Positions 37,439-46,511 of a stretch of DNA of 64,000 bases are shown in pieces. Positions within the stretch are counted from its first letter, which is position 1. Each line of letters begins with the position of its first letter. Both the position numbers and the translations under genes were made by a program. Origin of the DNA: a bacterium (GTDB lineage: Bacteria > Vulcanimicrobiota > Vulcanimicrobiia > Vulcanimicrobiales > Vulcanimicrobiaceae); NCBI GenBank assembly GCA_021778415.1, contig JAJYCL010000001.1, forward strand, positions 165,469 to 229,468, given 5' to 3'. The notes under the pieces are model-generated. The model searched no databases, was not told where the DNA came from, and worked only from the letters and a program-made list of their open reading frames with translations.

Positions 37439-39046
37439 ATGAAAACACAGAACGCATTTCAACGAGTCATCGCGCTCGTCGCTCTTTCAGCGCTGGCCGC
37501 GTGCGGCGGTGCGGGCTCGGGCCCCTATGCCGCCACGAACTCAACGATCCCACCGGCAGTCGGTGGAAATCCCGGATCGGGCCTGATGGGCCGGATTGTC
37601 GGCGTCGGCGACAGCCTCACGGCCGGTACGCAATCCGACGCTATGCTCGGTCAGCTCACGCCGACCGTCACGAGCCCTGTTTCCGGCTTCCCCGGCAACT
37701 TCGTCCCGCCGACGCAATTCAACGGCTTCTGGTCGCTGCTTTACGAACAGGCCACGGGACTCACGCCGACCCAAATGGCAACCCCTGGAACCTCGGTTCT
37801 TCCGCTGATCGCGGGGCCGGGCCTCGGCTCGCAAATCGTCCTCGGCATTCCGCCGGAGCCGGTCAGTAACTCGCATCCAAGTTGCGATACGTTTAACCAG
37901 GCAGCCTATTCGCTCGGAACCTACGGGGCTACGCGCCTTAACACCACGGCTCCGACCTATGATCTCGGCGTCCCGGGCATCACCGCGCACGAAGCGCTCA
38001 CGATGACCGGTCCCTTGGCTCCGACGTGTCAAACCATCCCGGGCATTCCGGCAAACGTTGCGGGCCTACTCCAAGTGACCGGTTCGGAATCGAATATGTT
38101 CTATCCGATGCTCGGTAGCTATGCCAGCAGCGTCAGCCCGCTCACGGAAGTCAATGCCGCAGTTGCTCTCCGCCCAACCCTCGCAACGGTTTGGCTCGGG
38201 GCAAACGACATGCTACATTACACGTTCTCGGGCGGCCTCTTCGGTGCCGTCGACACACCGGCACAAATGCAGCAAGATATCACAACGACCATCCAAAAGC
38301 TCCAGGCAGTTGGCGCCAAGGTTGCAGTTGCGAACCTTCCCAATATCCTTGAAGCGGCACAATTCTTCCAAGGTGGAACGCCGCCGGCAACCGTTGGTGG
38401 TCTGCCGACCTGCCTCGTTCAGAACTACACGTATTGCGCCGTCTCCGCTTCCTTAACGCCAGCCGTTGGCGCACCGACGGCCGGAGGCATCGCCAACCTC
38501 ATCGTCGCCAGCGTGCAAGCCAATAACGGCGTTGGGCCCAACGGCTATCTGACCGAAGCCGGCCTCTTCTGTGCAATTGGGGAAGCAACCGGCGGAGCGC
38601 CGTCGATCAACCTCGATAACTGCACGGGAACTGTCGGCGCTAAAGGCAGCGGCATGGGGGAGTTTTACCTCACCGATGCCTTCGCCGCGAACGTTCAATC
38701 GCTGAACACCGGCTACAACACCGCCATTGCGGCGGCGGCCACCGCAACGGGAGTTCCGCTCGTTGATGTCGCCTCGACCATCGATCAGATTCACAATGCA
38801 GCAGCCCCGGGCTTCGCGCTGGCCGCCAGCGTCAACCCAGGAAAATGCTGTACGGCAGTCTTCGGTGGCGGTCTCTTCAGCCTCGACGGGTTACATCCAT
38901 CAAATACCGGCTACGCATTAATCGCAAATCTCTGGATCCAGGCGATCGATGCGAAATACGGTGCAACGATGGCTCCCGTTAATATTGCCGCCGTTTACAA
39001 CGGCACCGCACCCTACCTCTACCCGGATCCGTACGCGCAGCATTAA
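37439..39046 (+). CDS. SGNH/GDSL-hydrolase lipoprotein
   Basis: 535 residues. The lipobox LSALAAC puts the lipidated cysteine at 22, so it is a surface or periplasmic lipoprotein. SGNH blocks are visible: block I GVGDSLTAG with Ser59, block III WLGANDM near 252, and block V DGLHPSNTGYALIAN near 482 with the Asp/His pair. The domain is much larger than usual (about 200) because of inserted segments between blocks, so it resembles large esterase/lipase-like members. It probably cleaves an ester on a lipid or polysaccharide; the substrate is unknown. It is co-directional with the beta-barrel gene. Confidence 0.85.
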   Translation: MKTQNAFQRVIALVALSALAACGGAGSGPYAATNSTIPPAVGGNPGSGLMGRIVGVGDSLTAGTQSDAMLGQLTPTVTSPVSGFPGNFVPPTQFNGFWSLLYEQATGLTPTQMATPGTSVLPLIAGPGLGSQIVLGIPPEPVSNSHPSCDTFNQAAYSLGTYGATRLNTTAPTYDLGVPGITAHEALTMTGPLAPTCQTIPGIPANVAGLLQVTGSESNMFYPMLGSYASSVSPLTEVNAAVALRPTLATVWLGANDMLHYTFSGGLFGAVDTPAQMQQDITTTIQKLQAVGAKVAVANLPNILEAAQFFQGGTPPATVGGLPTCLVQNYTYCAVSASLTPAVGAPTAGGIANLIVASVQANNGVGPNGYLTEAGLFCAIGEATGGAPSINLDNCTGTVGAKGSGMGEFYLTDAFAANVQSLNTGYNTAIAAAATATGVPLVDVASTIDQIHNAAAPGFALAASVNPGKCCTAVFGGGLFSLDGLHPSNTGYALIANLWIQAIDAKYGATMAPVNIAAVYNGTAPYLYPDPYAQH

Positions 39047-39079
39047 GCAGCGGATCACGACATCGGCCGAACGCCGATG

Positions 39080-39125
39080 AACAACAGAAACGGCGCTCGC
39101 TTCGGCGGGCGCCGTTTCTGTTGTT
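39080..39125. terminator. Very long UUCG-capped hairpin terminator
   Basis: AACAACAGAAACGGCGC (39080-39096) pairs perfectly with GCGCCGTTTCTGTTGTT (39109-39125). The stem continues through one T-G wobble and CGC/GCG to a C(TTCG)G tetraloop at 39101-39104, giving 21 pairs. It follows the SGNH lipoprotein gene by 33 bases. The symmetrical arms could work in both directions. Confidence 0.85.
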
Positions 39126-39143
39126 CGCGAACGATGAAGCATC

Positions 39144-39473
39144 ATGGAAGCCCAAGATATCACCATACGCGAGTTACGATCGTTACCGCCAGAGAGCATC
39201 GTCATCGTCGATGTGCGCAAACAACCCGATAACTTTGAAATACCCGGATCGCGCAGAATGCCGGCTGATCGACTCGTCGAGATGACGACTCTGCCTTGGG
39301 ATCGCAACGCCACCATCGTTCTCTATTGCGGACACGGAAATTCATCGCGCCATATCGCCGCCACACTCCGAGAACGCGGCATCGACGCGAGGGCCTTGGA
39401 AGGCGGCTACGCAGCCTGGCGCGACCACGGCAATCCCCTCGATCCCATTTCCAGCAAACACGAGTTTTACTAA
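39144..39473 (+). CDS. Single-domain rhodanese-like protein
   Basis: 109 residues. The rhodanese fold is marked by IVIVDVRKQPDNFEIPGSRRMPA (about 19-41), the active-site Cys62 in LYCGHGNSSRHIA and the C-terminal LEGGYAAWRDHGNPL. The active loop CGHGNSS differs from the common C-R-x-G-x-R sulfurtransferase loop because it lacks basic residues. The sulfur donor or acceptor is therefore uncertain. No sulfur-metabolism gene is adjacent, and it converges on the glutamate dehydrogenase gene. Confidence 0.85.
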   Translation: MEAQDITIRELRSLPPESIVIVDVRKQPDNFEIPGSRRMPADRLVEMTTLPWDRNATIVLYCGHGNSSRHIAATLRERGIDARALEGGYAAWRDHGNPLDPISSKHEFY

Positions 39474-39479
39474 AAAAAA

Positions 39480-39501
39480 GTCACCGCTAAACCACGGTGA
39501 C
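39480..39501. terminator. Bidirectional terminator between rhodanese and gdhA
   Basis: GTCACCG (39480-39486), an 8-base loop and CGGTGAC (39495-39501). The hairpin is preceded by eight A and followed after one C by five T, so it can stop transcription from both convergent genes. Confidence 0.88.
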
Positions 39502-39653
39502 CTTTTTCTTTGTACGTTTCTGCTTGTCGTTAGTTTACGCGCTGATGCGGTGAGGCTGATATTTCGTCCAGATTGAGGCGCCGACGGTCGAAGTGTGCTC
39601 GTGCACACGAGACCAGAGGCAACGAAGAGCTGGGCGAAATAGCAGCCTCGCCT

Positions 39654-40913
39654 TTAAGCGTAGACGCCGCGGAGGCGGAGAGCCTTGACCACTCGATCAA
39701 TTGCCAACATGTAGGCCGCCGTGCGAAGTGTCGTTTTACGCTCGGCGACAATGGCTTGCAATTCGTGCAAATTATCGAGCAGCGTTTCTTGCAAGCGTTC
39801 GTTGACTTCTTTCTCTTTCCAGAAATAGCCCATACGATCTTGCGCCCACTCGAAATACGACACGGTCACGCCACCGGCGTTAGCCATAATATCGGGAATA
39901 ACGATAATCCCTTTTTCGCGGAAAATACGATCGGCTTCAGGCGTCGTTGGGCCATTTGCGCCTTCGACGATGAGCTTTGCACGAATCTGTGTCGCGTTCT
40001 CGGCGGTAAACACTTTTTCAAGCGCTGCCGGAACGAGAACATCGCACTCAAGCGTGAGCAATTCGGCATTGCTAATTTTTTCGCCACCGGTGAAGCCGGC
40101 GAGGTTATGATGTTTGCCCGAATATGCGATTGCCGCGGGAATATCAATGCCTTTGGGATTGTGATAGGCACCGGTGACATCGGAGATTCCGATAATCGTG
40201 CAACCACGCTCGGCAAAGAGTTTCGCCGCATAAAGACCGACATTACCAAAACCCTGGATGACGATGCGCGCCGTTTCCGGCTTCAATCCCATCTTTTCCA
40301 TTTGATCGAGCGCGCAGATCGTGACGCCGCGGCCCGTTGCTTCCGTTCGTCCGCGGCTTCCGCCGATTTCAATCGGCTTGCCCGTAACGACGCCCGGTGT
40401 ATTTTGACGCACGTGCATCGAATACGTATCCATGAACCACGCCATGATCTGCGGCGTCGTATTTACATCGGGAGCCGGCACATCTTTATCCGGGCCGACG
40501 ACTTCGACGAGTTCGGCTGCATAGCGCCGCGTAATGCGTTCGATTTCGTTTTGCGAAAGCGTCGCGGGATCGCAGGTCACGCCACCTTTACCGCCACCGA
40601 AGGGAAGATCGACAACGGCGCATTTCCATGTCATCCAAAATGCGAGCGCCGTAACCTCATCGAGCGTCACGCCGGGATGATAACGGATTCCGCCTTTAGC
40701 CGGACCGCGCGCAAAATTATATTGCACGCGATAGCCGGTATAGACTTCGAATTCTCCGGTATCGCGTTGAAACGGAATCGAGAAAATAATTTGTCGCGAC
40801 GGATGCGTCAGAATGGCGCGCATTCCGGCATCGAGTCCGAGCAGATCTGCGGCTTCGTTAAAGTACGTTATTGCGTCGCCGAAAACCGAGACGTCGCGGG
40901 CCGTTGTGGTCAT
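39654..40913 (-). CDS. gdhA: Glutamate dehydrogenase (Glu/Leu/Phe/Val dehydrogenase family)
   Basis: 419 residues from ATG 40913, which has AGGAGG 12 bases upstream; the longer frame lacks family similarity. The substrate block is PAKGGIRYHP (71-80, Lys73) with Lys97, the catalytic lysine is Lys109 in PFGGGKGGV, and the Rossmann motif VIQGFGNVGLYAA lies near 210. The length fits hexameric NAD-type enzymes that interconvert glutamate and 2-oxoglutarate plus ammonia. It is a stand-alone gene ended by a bidirectional terminator. A leucine dehydrogenase is less likely because these are shorter. Confidence 0.94.
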   Translation of the reverse strand: MTTTARDVSVFGDAITYFNEAADLLGLDAGMRAILTHPSRQIIFSIPFQRDTGEFEVYTGYRVQYNFARGPAKGGIRYHPGVTLDEVTALAFWMTWKCAVVDLPFGGGKGGVTCDPATLSQNEIERITRRYAAELVEVVGPDKDVPAPDVNTTPQIMAWFMDTYSMHVRQNTPGVVTGKPIEIGGSRGRTEATGRGVTICALDQMEKMGLKPETARIVIQGFGNVGLYAAKLFAERGCTIIGISDVTGAYHNPKGIDIPAAIAYSGKHHNLAGFTGGEKISNAELLTLECDVLVPAALEKVFTAENATQIRAKLIVEGANGPTTPEADRIFREKGIIVIPDIMANAGGVTVSYFEWAQDRMGYFWKEKEVNERLQETLLDNLHELQAIVAERKTTLRTAAYMLAIDRVVKALRLRGVYA

Positions 40914-41082
40914 ACGAAAAAAGTGCCTCCTCGAGCGGTACTTGACCCGACACTCTTGGGGGCCGCCCTCGTCGGTCCCTTGCTTTTTTGGTCGCATTCG
41001 GATGGCTCTTCCGGCAGGCGCTTGCCGTATCAAGCAGCGAGAATCACACGCCGCTAAGGCGAATCGACGATCATTGCCTCAT

Positions 41083-42177
41083 CTAGACGTTAAAACGGAA
41101 ATTGACGACGTCGCCCTCGCGCATGACGTACTCTTTGCCCTCGGAGCGCACAACGCCGGCCGCACGCATCGCTTCCATCGTCCGGTAGGCGACATGATCC
41201 TCGTACGAGACGATCTCGGCGCGAATAAAGCCACGCTCGATATCCGAATGAATCTTCGCTGCAGCTTGAGGCGCTCGCGTTCCCTTTTCAATCGTCCAGG
41301 CCCTGACTTCGATTTCACCGGCGGTCAAAAAGGTCATCAGGCCGAGCAATTCATAGGCTTCCAACGCCAACTCATCAAGACCAGGGCGCTTGATGCCTAA
41401 CTCGCGGCAAAACTCGGCGGCTTCTTGCGGGCTAAGCCCGGCGAGTTCCGATTCAACCTGGCCGCAGATCGTCACCATGCGAGCCCCCTCGCGCTCGGCG
41501 ATTTGCCGCACCTGCTCGGTTAATGGTCCTGGCGCGCCGATCTGTGCCTCATCGATGTTCGCCACGTAGAGTAGGGGCTTACCGGTCAGCAGGAAGGCCT
41601 CACGGGCTACCTTGGCCTCCAGGGAATCGTGGGGGAAGATTCGCGCGGGCTGAGCCTCTTCTAGGCCGGCGACAATGCGCTTGGCTGCCTCGAACTCGTC
41701 GCGAAGTTTTGGATTGGCCCGCGCTTCGCGTTCGAGTTTATCGACACGCTTGCGCATGGTGGCAAGATCCGAAAGAGCCAGCTCGACGGCGATGATCTCG
41801 ACATCCCGCGCAGGATCCGGGCCACCCTCGACATGGGTGACGTTCTCGTCCTCAAAGCACCGCACGACCATCGCAATCGCGTCCACCTCGCGAATATGTC
41901 CGAGAAACGCATTACCGAGGCCCTGCCCTTGACTCGCTCCCCGCACCAAGCCTGCGATATCGGTGAACCGGACGGTTGCGGGAACCACCTTTTTGCCCGA
42001 AACGATTTCACGCAACACCTCGAGGCGGTCATCGGGTACTGCTACCTCGCCGACATTCGGCTCGATAGTCGCAAACGGGTAGTTTGCCGCAAGCGCTTGC
42101 GCCGATCGCGTGAGCGCATTAAAGATCGTTGATTTGCCGACGTTAGGGAGGCCGACGATACCACATGAGACTGCCAT
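41083..42177 (-). CDS. ychF: Ribosome-associated ATPase YchF/Ola1
   Basis: 364 residues: P-loop GLPNVGKST (9-17), G3 [17 protein letters not shown], and the base-recognition motif NIDE in place of NKxD, which makes this family prefer ATP. A helical hairpin follows (about 130-190). The C-terminal TGS domain ends [19 protein letters not shown] then [15 protein letters not shown]. It is a conserved translation and stress-linked protein. Its start faces the DUF151 gene 79 bases away. Confidence 0.97.
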   Translation of the reverse strand: MAVSCGIVGLPNVGKSTIFNALTRSAQALAANYPFATIEPNVGEVAVPDDRLEVLREIVSGKKVVPATVRFTDIAGLVRGASQGQGLGNAFLGHIREVDAIAMVVRCFEDENVTHVEGGPDPARDVEIIAVELALSDLATMRKRVDKLEREARANPKLRDEFEAAKRIVAGLEEAQPARIFPHDSLEAKVAREAFLLTGKPLLYVANIDEAQIGAPGPLTEQVRQIAEREGARMVTICGQVESELAGLSPQEAAEFCRELGIKRPGLDELALEAYELLGLMTFLTAGEIEVRAWTIEKGTRAPQAAAKIHSDIERGFIRAEIVSYEDHVAYRTMEAMRAAGVVRSEGKEYVMREGDVVNFRFNV

Positions 42178-42256
42178 AATCGGCGCCTCATGTTCGGGCG
42201 AGGTGCCTCCGGCTCCCTCGGCATGAGATTTCTAGGTGCGCGTAGCAAAAGAGCGT

Positions 42257-42742
42257 ATGCGACAAATGAAGGTCGACAAGCTCGGCATCGACCTACTCAC
42301 GCACGAGCCGGTGGTTATTCTTAAAGATGCGGATGGATCGCACTTTCTGCCAATTCTCATCGGACCGTTCGAAGCAACCGCCATCGCCTTAGCTCTGGAA
42401 GGTGCTCAAGTTCCGCGCCCGCTCACGCATGATCTCATGCGCTCGATGTTGGATACGCTCGGAGGGCAACTCGAGCAGGTCGTCATCCATGATATTCGCG
42501 ATGCAACATTCTTCGCCAAGCTCGTTGTTCGCATCGACGGAAAAATTGAAGAGATCGACGCTCGACCTTCAGACGGCATTGCCTTGGCGCTGAGAATCGA
42601 TGCCCCGATCTACGTCACGGATAAAATTGTCTTAGAAGAAGCATCGCGCGAAGAAGAATCGACGCGCGAGCCGGATGCCGACGAAATGCTCAAGTTCAAG
42701 AAGTTTCTCGACGAGCTTAAACCGTCCGATTTCAATAAATAA
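42257..42742 (+). CDS. DUF151 / bifunctional-nuclease-domain protein
   Basis: About 161 residues from ATG 42257 (ATG 42266 and GTG 42236 are alternatives). The DUF151 core is clear: HEPVVILKDADGSHFLPILIG, EATAIALALEG, RPLTHDLMRSML and the C-terminal IDARPSDGIALALR-DAPIYV. Family members include a plant bifunctional nuclease and a Thermotoga protein of known structure; the bacterial role is not settled. A charged tail (EEASREEESTREPDADEM) ends the protein. Confidence 0.92.
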   Translation: MRQMKVDKLGIDLLTHEPVVILKDADGSHFLPILIGPFEATAIALALEGAQVPRPLTHDLMRSMLDTLGGQLEQVVIHDIRDATFFAKLVVRIDGKIEEIDARPSDGIALALRIDAPIYVTDKIVLEEASREEESTREPDADEMLKFKKFLDELKPSDFNK

Positions 42743-42750
42743 AAACATCG

Positions 42751-42788
42751 ATGGGATCGCACGAAAACGCTGTTTCGCGCGATCCCAT
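42751..42788. terminator. Hairpin between convergent DUF151 and NTF2-like genes
   Basis: ATGGGATCGC (42751-42760) pairs with GCGATCCCAT (42779-42788). After an A-C mismatch the stem goes on as CGAAA/TTTCG around a 6-base loop. It is placed centrally between two convergent stops, as a bidirectional terminator would be, but without a long T-run. Confidence 0.75.
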
Positions 42789-42803
42789 ACGTGCGTTCGA
42801 GAG

Positions 42804-43307
42804 CTAGTTGCCTGCGTCGACTTCTTGGCCGTTGACGAAAACGTGTTGCGACACTTCGGTTGATTTTACGCTCAACCATGAGCCGTCGGCTTGTTTTGCC
42901 CAAACGTCATTCGACTTCGCGACGATTTTCGCCGGCGCCGTGGACAGCGTCGGAGCCGTGCCGTGGACCGTTTGCGTCACCGATACGGATACCGATGAAC
43001 CGGTTTCCGCAATCTGCGTGATTTTCACGGCACAATCCGTTGCCGTAAACTGATCTAACGACGCCTTGATGGCTTTGACTGCATCGGCGCGATCGGTTTG
43101 AACGCCCTTTGGATCGACTTCAACATACGTTGGAGCCAGATACTTTTCGACTCCCGATGCATCGCCGGCGACAAAGGCCTTGCATTGAGCATCATAGGCA
43201 GCTTGAATTCCGTCTTGGATCGCGTCGGCGCGCACAGGGAGCACCGTGGTGCCAAATGCAGTAACTGCGAAGAGCATTGCGAGAGCAAGAGTACTACGTG
43301 TTTTCAT
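42804..43307 (-). CDS. Exported NTF2-like (DUF4440/SnoaL-type) protein
   Basis: 167 residues. The signal peptide runs to about residue 28 (LALAMLFAVTAFGTTVLPVRA-DA). The mature part matches a single cone-shaped NTF2-like domain: AIQDGIQAAYDAQCKAFVAGD, then KYLAPTYVEVDPKG and terminal strands DVWAKQADGSWLSVKSTEVS. Such domains bind small ligands or are enzymes; no catalytic residues can be assigned. It is divergent from the MTA phosphorylase gene. Confidence 0.8.
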   Translation of the reverse strand: MKTRSTLALAMLFAVTAFGTTVLPVRADAIQDGIQAAYDAQCKAFVAGDASGVEKYLAPTYVEVDPKGVQTDRADAVKAIKASLDQFTATDCAVKITQIAETGSSVSVSVTQTVHGTAPTLSTAPAKIVAKSNDVWAKQADGSWLSVKSTEVSQHVFVNGQEVDAGN

Positions 43308-43374
43308 GGATGAACTGATTTACTCCTTAAGCGTGGCGGGTGGCGGGTCCGTAAGCTACGAACGTACCGCCCCC

Positions 43375-44172
43375 ATGCATACTAGTGAACGTGCCGACAT
43401 CGGCGTCTTCGGTGGCTCCGGATTCTATTCTCTGATGGAGAATGCCCGCGAGGTCGCTATCGATACCCCCTTTGGCGCCCCGAGCGACCGCGTCGCCCTT
43501 GGTGAAATCGCCGGAAAGCGGGTCGCCTTCCTCCCTCGCCACGGTAAGGATCATCGCTTCCCACCGCAGGCGATTAACTACCGTGCTAATCTCTACGCAA
43601 TGAAGATGCTCGGTGTTTCACGGATCATCGCTCCCAACGCGTGCGGCTCCCTGAAAACCGAGGTCAAACCCGGCTCGATGGTCGTCTGCGATCAGATTGT
43701 GGACCGGACGAGCGGTCGTAAGGACACGTTTTTCGACGGCCCGATCACCACGCACGTCTCCTTTGCCGATCCGTACTGCCCCACACTGCGCCCGATTGCC
43801 TCAACCGCGCTCAAATCTCTTGGAATTGAGACGCACGATCGCGGAACGGTCGTCGTCATCCAGGGCCCGCGCTTCTCCACGCGCGCAGAATCCAAGTGGT
43901 TTCAAAGCCAGGGCTGGGAAGTCATCAACATGACGCAGTATCCGGAATCCTACCTCGCTCGCGAACTTGAAATCTGCTTTGTCAATATTTCGCTCATTAC
44001 GGATTATGATGTCGGCCTTGATGGCATGGCCCCAGTTTCCCATCATGAAGTCATGGAGGTCTTCAAGAAGAACAACGACCGCGTCAAAGCTGCGATCGGA
44101 AAAATTGTTGACGCTATCGATCTCAAAGCTGACTGCTCGTGTCACCACGCGCTTGATGGAGCCCGTGGCTAA
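43375..44172 (+). CDS. mtnP: S-methyl-5'-thioadenosine phosphorylase
   Basis: 265 residues from ATG 43375. The phosphate-binding start is IGVFGGSGFYSL (8-19), with RHGKDHRFPPQAINYRAN (about 55-72), ACGSLKTEVKPGSMVVCDQ, a purine-site region GPRFSTRAES and NMTQYPESYLARE. The NITDYDVGL-type segment (SLITDYDVG) is typical of MTAP rather than plain purine nucleoside phosphorylase. It splits methylthioadenosine, the by-product of polyamine and other SAM-dependent syntheses. A basic-amino-acid decarboxylase is encoded at 48878. Confidence 0.95.
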   Translation: MHTSERADIGVFGGSGFYSLMENAREVAIDTPFGAPSDRVALGEIAGKRVAFLPRHGKDHRFPPQAINYRANLYAMKMLGVSRIIAPNACGSLKTEVKPGSMVVCDQIVDRTSGRKDTFFDGPITTHVSFADPYCPTLRPIASTALKSLGIETHDRGTVVVIQGPRFSTRAESKWFQSQGWEVINMTQYPESYLARELEICFVNISLITDYDVGLDGMAPVSHHEVMEVFKKNNDRVKAAIGKIVDAIDLKADCSCHHALDGARG

Positions 44173-44175
44173 GCG

Positions 44176-44868
44176 ATGAAACTGCGCCTGGATCTCGGCA
44201 TCTATCTGCGAGCCATTCCGCTGCTCGCACAACATCCGAGCATCTTGGCGTTGCCGATTCTCGGGGCTGTCGGCACCTTACTCATCGACCAGCTTGCGCG
44301 CCTAACGACGGATCCGTTAGGCGGCGCAGGCCTGGGTCTTTGGCAATATCTCGAACAGCTTCTCGTTGGATTTTGTTTTGCCGGAGCAATTCTTGGTGCG
44401 AGCAATGTCTTGCGCAAACGAGCGGGGGGCTTTGATGCGGTGTGGATCGAGTTGCGCGCGAAAACGGGCGCGGTACTCTTAGCCGTGATGGGATTTTTGT
44501 TTATCACCTACGCCGCGCAATATATCGGCAGCATGCTCTTTGCGGGCCTCGGATTACCCCTGGAACTCGCGACGATGCTCTTCCTCATCTACACGATTCC
44601 AGCTGCGATCATCGGAGGCTATCCGGCACAACTTGCTCTCTCTGCATCGATTCATGCCGTACGCAAGAATCTACTCGCCGCGATCATCCTCGCCGCCGTT
44701 TTCGTTGTAACCTATGTATGGATTCCGCCGATCATTTTCGCTTGGCTCGTCGGAGTACTACCGATTCCAAGTGCGTTGTATGCGTTCGGACCGGCGCTGA
44801 TAAGCGCCATTGCCCTCGCCTACCTTGCATTTCCATTCGCGGCGATCTACGACGACGTGTCCTATTAG
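44176..44868 (+). CDS. Uncharacterised polytopic membrane protein
   Basis: 230 residues with about six hydrophobic segments (20-38, 62-80, 95-118, 125-150, 165-190, 200-222). There is no transporter signature or charged membrane residue that would suggest a family. It starts 3 bases after mtnP and ends 4 bases into the 3' end of holB on the other strand. Function unknown. Confidence 0.7.
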   Translation: MKLRLDLGIYLRAIPLLAQHPSILALPILGAVGTLLIDQLARLTTDPLGGAGLGLWQYLEQLLVGFCFAGAILGASNVLRKRAGGFDAVWIELRAKTGAVLLAVMGFLFITYAAQYIGSMLFAGLGLPLELATMLFLIYTIPAAIIGGYPAQLALSASIHAVRKNLLAAIILAAVFVVTYVWIPPIIFAWLVGVLPIPSALYAFGPALISAIALAYLAFPFAAIYDDVSY

Positions 44869-45875
44869 CGAACGGCGGAGTACACAGCCATACGAATCCG
44901 CTCGGCGACCATTGCCGGCGGAACATTCGTCGTCGAGATCGAGCGGGCCTCATCGAGCGAAGCAAGTAACGCGATCGCCGCGGACGATTGTAAGGGGCGG
45001 AGTTCGCGCAATCGAGTGATAAAATCGCCGGCCAATACCGGGCTCTGCGTTTGCGTTGACAGCACCATCCAATCGCGAGCCAACGTTCGAACCAGTTCCA
45101 CGCCTTCATCGAGGGTCTCTCGCGTTGCCCATCCGGTCTCCGGAGTGCGCCCTTCGACGACGTCAAAAAACCATGCCGCAACAGCGCTTCGTAATGAGGC
45201 TTCTTGCTCCGCACCAAGCAGAGCTCGCGCTTTGAGCAAACTTCCATGCGCCATTGCCGCCGTCAGCGTGGCCTCATCAGACGAAACGCCTTCACTGCAG
45301 AGTATTTGCACGAGCTCATTTCTGGTCAACGAAGAAAAGCGCAGTTCGCTCACGCGCGACCGAATCGTCGAGATGATTTTTCCGGGGGTTGCCGTCGTCA
45401 ACAGTAAGAGTACGCCTTGGGGGGGCTCTTCGACGAATTTGAGCAACGCATTTGCCGCATGATGCGTCGCAAACTCGATGTCCCCGAGCAGTAAAATGCG
45501 CATCCCTCCGCTATACGATCGCATCATCAATTGCCGCACAACATCGCGCGATGTAAGATCCTCACCTTCATGAAATCCCATCGCACCATCGCTATCGCCA
45601 ATTTTTAGCGTGCCATTGTGCTCCAAAAAATCCGGGTGGGTCGCCGATGCCGATTCAAAAAGGTGGCAAGAAGCGCAGCTCCCACAATAGCCGAGAACCC
45701 GATCGCCATTTTCGGCGCACAAGAGCGACTGCGCTAATCGACGCGCAAAGGTTTTCTTACCGACGCCGGGGACACCGGAAAAAAGATATGCGTGCCCGAG
45801 CGTCCGGCGCGTACGAGAGGCAAAGTACGCTTTAGGGCCTTCGGCACCGAGTACGGCAAACTGCCGATCCGTCAT
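44865..45875 (-). CDS. holB: DNA polymerase III delta-prime subunit
   Basis: 336 residues of the clamp-loader AAA+ type. HAYLFSGVPGVGKKTFARRLA (about 28-48) holds Walker A. The zinc-module cysteines are in CGSCASCHLFE, and DIEFATHHAANALLKFVEEPP is the Walker B/DEx region typical of delta-prime, with the arginine-finger region TIRSRVSEL. Walker A is more intact than in E. coli HolB, as in many non-proteobacteria. Its start overlaps the tmk stop (ATGA, 45872-45875), the common tmk-holB pairing. Confidence 0.93.
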   Translation of the reverse strand: MTDRQFAVLGAEGPKAYFASRTRRTLGHAYLFSGVPGVGKKTFARRLAQSLLCAENGDRVLGYCGSCASCHLFESASATHPDFLEHNGTLKIGDSDGAMGFHEGEDLTSRDVVRQLMMRSYSGGMRILLLGDIEFATHHAANALLKFVEEPPQGVLLLLTTATPGKIISTIRSRVSELRFSSLTRNELVQILCSEGVSSDEATLTAAMAHGSLLKARALLGAEQEASLRSAVAAWFFDVVEGRTPETGWATRETLDEGVELVRTLARDWMVLSTQTQSPVLAGDFITRLRELRPLQSSAAIALLASLDEARSISTTNVPPAMVAERIRMAVYSAVR

Positions 45876-46483
45876 CGACGCGCCCCGGCAATGTGCATCA
45901 CGACTCGCTCAAGCAACGCTTCAACCGGTTCGGACGCATCGAGTCGCCGAATACGCGACGAGTGATGTTCGGCGAGGGCTAAAAATCCGTCTCGCACGCG
46001 AGCGTGAAATTGGATATCTTCTTGTTCCATGCGATCATGACTGTTGCCACGACTGAGTAAACGTTCGTACGAGAGTGCAAGATCGATATCCAGAAGAAAG
46101 GTGATCGATGGATCGAGTCCCTCCGTTGCAAGGTCGCAGGCGGCATCGATATCGGCCATTTTCAAGCCGCGTCCATAGCCTTGGTAGGCCCTGGTGGAAT
46201 CGACATAACGATCGCAAATAACAACCTTCCCCGATTCTAAGGCAGGCCTAATAACCTGTCGTACCAAGGCCTGGCGCGACGCATTGATGAGGAAAAGCTC
46301 GCCGACGGGGTCGATGCGGAGGCCCGGTTGCAAGAAAATCCCTCGCACCGCATCACCCACAGGCGTCCCACCAGGCTCGCGCACCGAAACGACCGCATGG
46401 CCGGCAGCCCGCAAGGCCTCAGCCAGCGCCGACGCTAACGTACTCTTGCCACTTCCTTCAATACCTTCAAGCGTAATGAACAT
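45872..46483 (-). CDS. tmk: Thymidylate kinase
   Basis: 203 residues from ATG 46483 with AAGG 8 bases upstream. P-loop GIEGSGKST (8-16), the dTMP-binding VREPGGTPVGDAVR block, CDRYVDSTRAYQGYGRG with the DRY motif and a LID segment RGNSHDRMEQED. It phosphorylates dTMP to dTDP. It is followed by holB with a 4-base overlap; the PilZ gene diverges 28 bases away. Confidence 0.96.
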   Translation of the reverse strand: MFITLEGIEGSGKSTLASALAEALRAAGHAVVSVREPGGTPVGDAVRGIFLQPGLRIDPVGELFLINASRQALVRQVIRPALESGKVVICDRYVDSTRAYQGYGRGLKMADIDAACDLATEGLDPSITFLLDIDLALSYERLLSRGNSHDRMEQEDIQFHARVRDGFLALAEHHSSRIRRLDASEPVEALLERVVMHIAGARR

Positions 46484-46511
46484 TTGATCGCCTTTCGACG
46501 AAAGACAAGAT

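Noticed and set aside
39573..41057. A 494-residue open frame on the plus strand
   Set aside because: It is antisense to gdhA, whose family motifs, ribosome site and terminator are clear. The plus-strand frame has no motif or start site.
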